Origin: Bacteroidota bacterium
GTDB taxonomy: Bacteria; Bacteroidota; Bacteroidia; Flavobacteriales_F; PHOS-HE28
Length of the DNA stretch: 16,570 nucleotides
Direction: 5' to 3'
NCBI GenBank assembly: GCA_023412755.1
Contig: JAEZCB010000270.1
Span: forward strand, 1 to 16,570
In this document: positions 14,894 through 16,570 of the stretch, in pieces
Layout of the letters: every line of letters begins with the position of its first letter
Position numbering within the stretch: the first letter of the stretch is position 1
Notes under the pieces: generated by a model
Seen by the model: the letters and a program-made list of their open reading frames with translations, nothing else
Databases searched by the model: none
What the model was told of the DNA's origin: nothing
Position numbers and translations under genes: made by a program

Positions 14894-16570
14894 TTAGGGC
14901 CGCCTCGTGACAACGAGGCGCTGCACCAGGTCATAGCCTTTACCTGATGCGCGAACATGATAGATGCCCGGCGCCAGATCCGCTACCGAATAGCTGGTGC
15001 GGCTGCCGGATGATGTGAAGCGAGATACTTCCTTGCCTAATGCATCATGTACGATCCAATCCGTGTGGGCCGTAGCCAGAGGCAGCACCAACTCCACCAT
15101 GGCCGAAGCTGGATTGGGATAGATGCTGAAGGAAGGGGAGGAGGAGACATTCACGCTTTCCGCTGTGGAACTCACATCATCACTCCGCCAGAAGGATAGG
15201 CCACCACGGTAGTTGCCGATCACCATGTCCAGCCCACCATCACCGGTAAGGTCATACAGGCATACACTAGTGCGGATGCCATCCCGGATCTGGAGGAACG
15301 CACTGTCCAGCAACGTCCAGCTGCCATCCACGTTCCCTTCTATACCGCCATAATGGTATAACCATCCAGACTCGGAGCCAAGGAGCATTTCCCGATCACC
15401 ATCCGCATTTTGAAAAAGAAAGGGTATCGAGTGGCCGGTGATATTCCACCATTCCACTGTGCTCACTCCGCCCAGTTCTTCGGTGATCAGCGACCATTCC
15501 GGCACACTGCTGCTGCCGGTGTTGCGGTAATGGTTCAGATTGCCGTTACGTTCCCCAACGATCAGGTCCAGCAAGCCATCCCCATCCAGATCGTGCAGCA
15601 TGGGCGTGGCGAATTGACCCACATCCAACACGCTTCCTGACGCATCGGGTATGTTGTTCTGTGCCAGCTGGAATTGGGCGGCCCCGCCTGTTGAGGTATT
15701 CCGGTAGAAGTGGATCCTTCCTTGCAGGTCGCCGATCAACATATCCTGATCACCATCTCCATCCAGATCGCCGAATGCGGGATACATGCTCTGCCCGATA
15801 CCGCTTCCGGAAAGGCCCATGTAATCCGTTGTCACCAATTGGAAAGCAGGTTCAGTACTGGTTCCGGTGTTGCGCAACAAAGCAAGGCGGCCCTCATACG
15901 TGTTGCCAGGCATGAAATACCCATGGTTGGCCACTACCAGGTCCATCAGGCCATCCCCGTTCTCATCGAAGAGCACTGGAAATGCACCTTCACCAAGGTC
16001 CAGCATGCGGTCCTGGAAAAGACGGTCCGTCTGGTATTGGAAATCAGGAGCGGCGTCCGTGCCTATGTTCCTATAATACCACATGCTGTTCAGGTTCTCG
16101 GCCAGGGATGTGGCGTTCGGGCTAACTACCAGGTCCCGCACGCCATCCTTGTCCATATCCTCATAGAATATACCCGGGAAAATGGCCAGGTCTACCGGTT
16201 GGCCGGTATTCGGGAACTGATCGATGGCCGAACCCATGTGGGCCAGTTCCGTGGTACCATCGTTGTAAAGTGCCACCACATTGTTGAAGGAGATATCCCC
16301 CAGCAGCAGGTCCATGGTGCCATCGCCCTGCAGATCCAGTGGTGTCACCGTGCTTCCTGCATGGGCCCTGGGATCGTTCCATTCAACATAGGTGGGTTCC
16401 AGCGGTTCCAATGGAAATTCCGGGTTCGGTACATTGAAGGGGCACTCGATATCCAGGGTCACCGTGTTATCACTGAAATTCTCCGAGAAATATCCCCAGC
16501 ATTTGTTCCTTACCTCGAACTTCAGGCTGTCCGCATGGCCATACAGCTCCATGCTGATGTTCTTATGGTA
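14894..16570 (-). CDS. FG-GAP/VCBS repeat protein with T9SS type A sorting domain (partial)
   Basis: The 5' end lies outside the window: the frame is open through the last base at 16570 (six codons, YHKNIS, precede the first visible Met at 16552). Counting from that Met, 552 residues are seen. A beta-rich lead is followed by at least seven FG-GAP-like units with calcium-loop cores: DLQGDGTMDLLLGD (73), DMDKDGVRDLVV (132), DENGDGLMDLVV (196), DLDGDGDQDMLIGD (262), DLDGDGLLDLIVG (321), a degraded NADGDREMLLG (382) and DLTGDGGLDMVIG (434). They probably build a seven-bladed propeller. A type A sorting domain follows (about 474-552; SIYPNPASAMVEL, DALGKEVSRF, LAPGIYHVRA, ending LVVTRRP). The likely role is a secreted or surface adhesin-like protein; no catalytic domain is visible in this part. 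It ends close to the bidirectional terminator. Confidence 0.9.
   Translation of the reverse strand, partial: YHKNISMELYGHADSLKFEVRNKCWGYFSENFSDNTVTLDIECPFNVPNPEFPLEPLEPTYVEWNDPRAHAGSTVTPLDLQGDGTMDLLLGDISFNNVVALYNDGTTELAHMGSAIDQFPNTGQPVDLAIFPGIFYEDMDKDGVRDLVVSPNATSLAENLNSMWYYRNIGTDAAPDFQYQTDRLFQDRMLDLGEGAFPVLFDENGDGLMDLVVANHGYFMPGNTYEGRLALLRNTGTSTEPAFQLVTTDYMGLSGSGIGQSMYPAFGDLDGDGDQDMLIGDLQGRIHFYRNTSTGGAAQFQLAQNNIPDASGSVLDVGQFATPMLHDLDGDGLLDLIVGERNGNLNHYRNTGSSSVPEWSLITEELGGVSTVEWWNITGHSIPFLFQNADGDREMLLGSESGWLYHYGGIEGNVDGSWTLLDSAFLQIRDGIRTSVCLYDLTGDGGLDMVIGNYRGGLSFWRSDDVSSTAESVNVSSSPSFSIYPNPASAMVELVLPLATAHTDWIVHDALGKEVSRFTSSGSRTSYSVADLAPGIYHVRASGKGYDLVQRLVVTRRP

Overview
The window looks like chromosomal DNA from a Bacteroidota bacterium, probably Flavobacteriales-like with a moderate GC content. 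Several large exported proteins end in C-terminal sorting domains of the type IX secretion system (T9SS), both type A (short, 'PNP/PSP' then a beta-sandwich ending in a basic tail) and type B (gliding-motility-associated, 'FTPNGDG' type). PKD domains, an SprB-like repeat and a proprotein-convertase P-domain are also present. Promoter-like TTG / TAnnTTTG elements replace sigma70 boxes, and start sites lack clear Shine-Dalgarno sequences. No tRNA, rRNA, CRISPR array or insertion sequence was seen. Genus cannot be assigned from this sequence.

Layout, left to right. (1) 225-1208 (+): a secreted T9SS type A protein. (2) 1262-2398 (+): a membrane-anchored serine hydrolase of the beta-lactamase / 6-aminohexanoate hydrolase family. 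(3) 2405-2996 (-): a DUF433-DUF5615 toxin-antitoxin-type pair. The antitoxin-like DUF433 gene is intact, but the PIN-like DUF5615 gene carries a one-base frameshift. (4) 3023-3703 (-): an unrecognised exported, possibly outer-membrane protein. (5) 3835-4338 (+): an OHCU decarboxylase (UraD) homologue with an unusual central segment. (6) 4349-8032 (-): a very large exported glucose/sorbosone-dehydrogenase + PKD + PA14 protein ending in a duplicated dockerin-like calcium motif. (7) 8304-11630 (-): a large CUB + PKD + P-domain protein with a type B sorting domain. (8) 11761-13649 (-): an ECF sigma factor, overlapping by one base a single-pass membrane protein with two PKD domains and a type-B-like C-terminus. 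(9) 13892-14830 (+): malate dehydrogenase. (10) 14894-16570 (-): an FG-GAP repeat, T9SS type A protein whose N-terminus lies outside the window.

Most of the coding capacity is for the cell surface and secretome. The ECF sigma / PKD membrane protein pair is arranged like a sigma/anti-sigma module and could link envelope or secretion status to transcription; that role is inferred. Malate dehydrogenase is the only clear central-metabolism gene. Intrinsic terminators follow three of the minus-strand genes, and one of them is bidirectional between mdh and the FG-GAP gene. The most interesting items are the reconstructable frameshift in the toxin-like gene, the sigma-linked membrane protein with a secretion-type C-terminus, and the altered active-site region of the UraD homologue.
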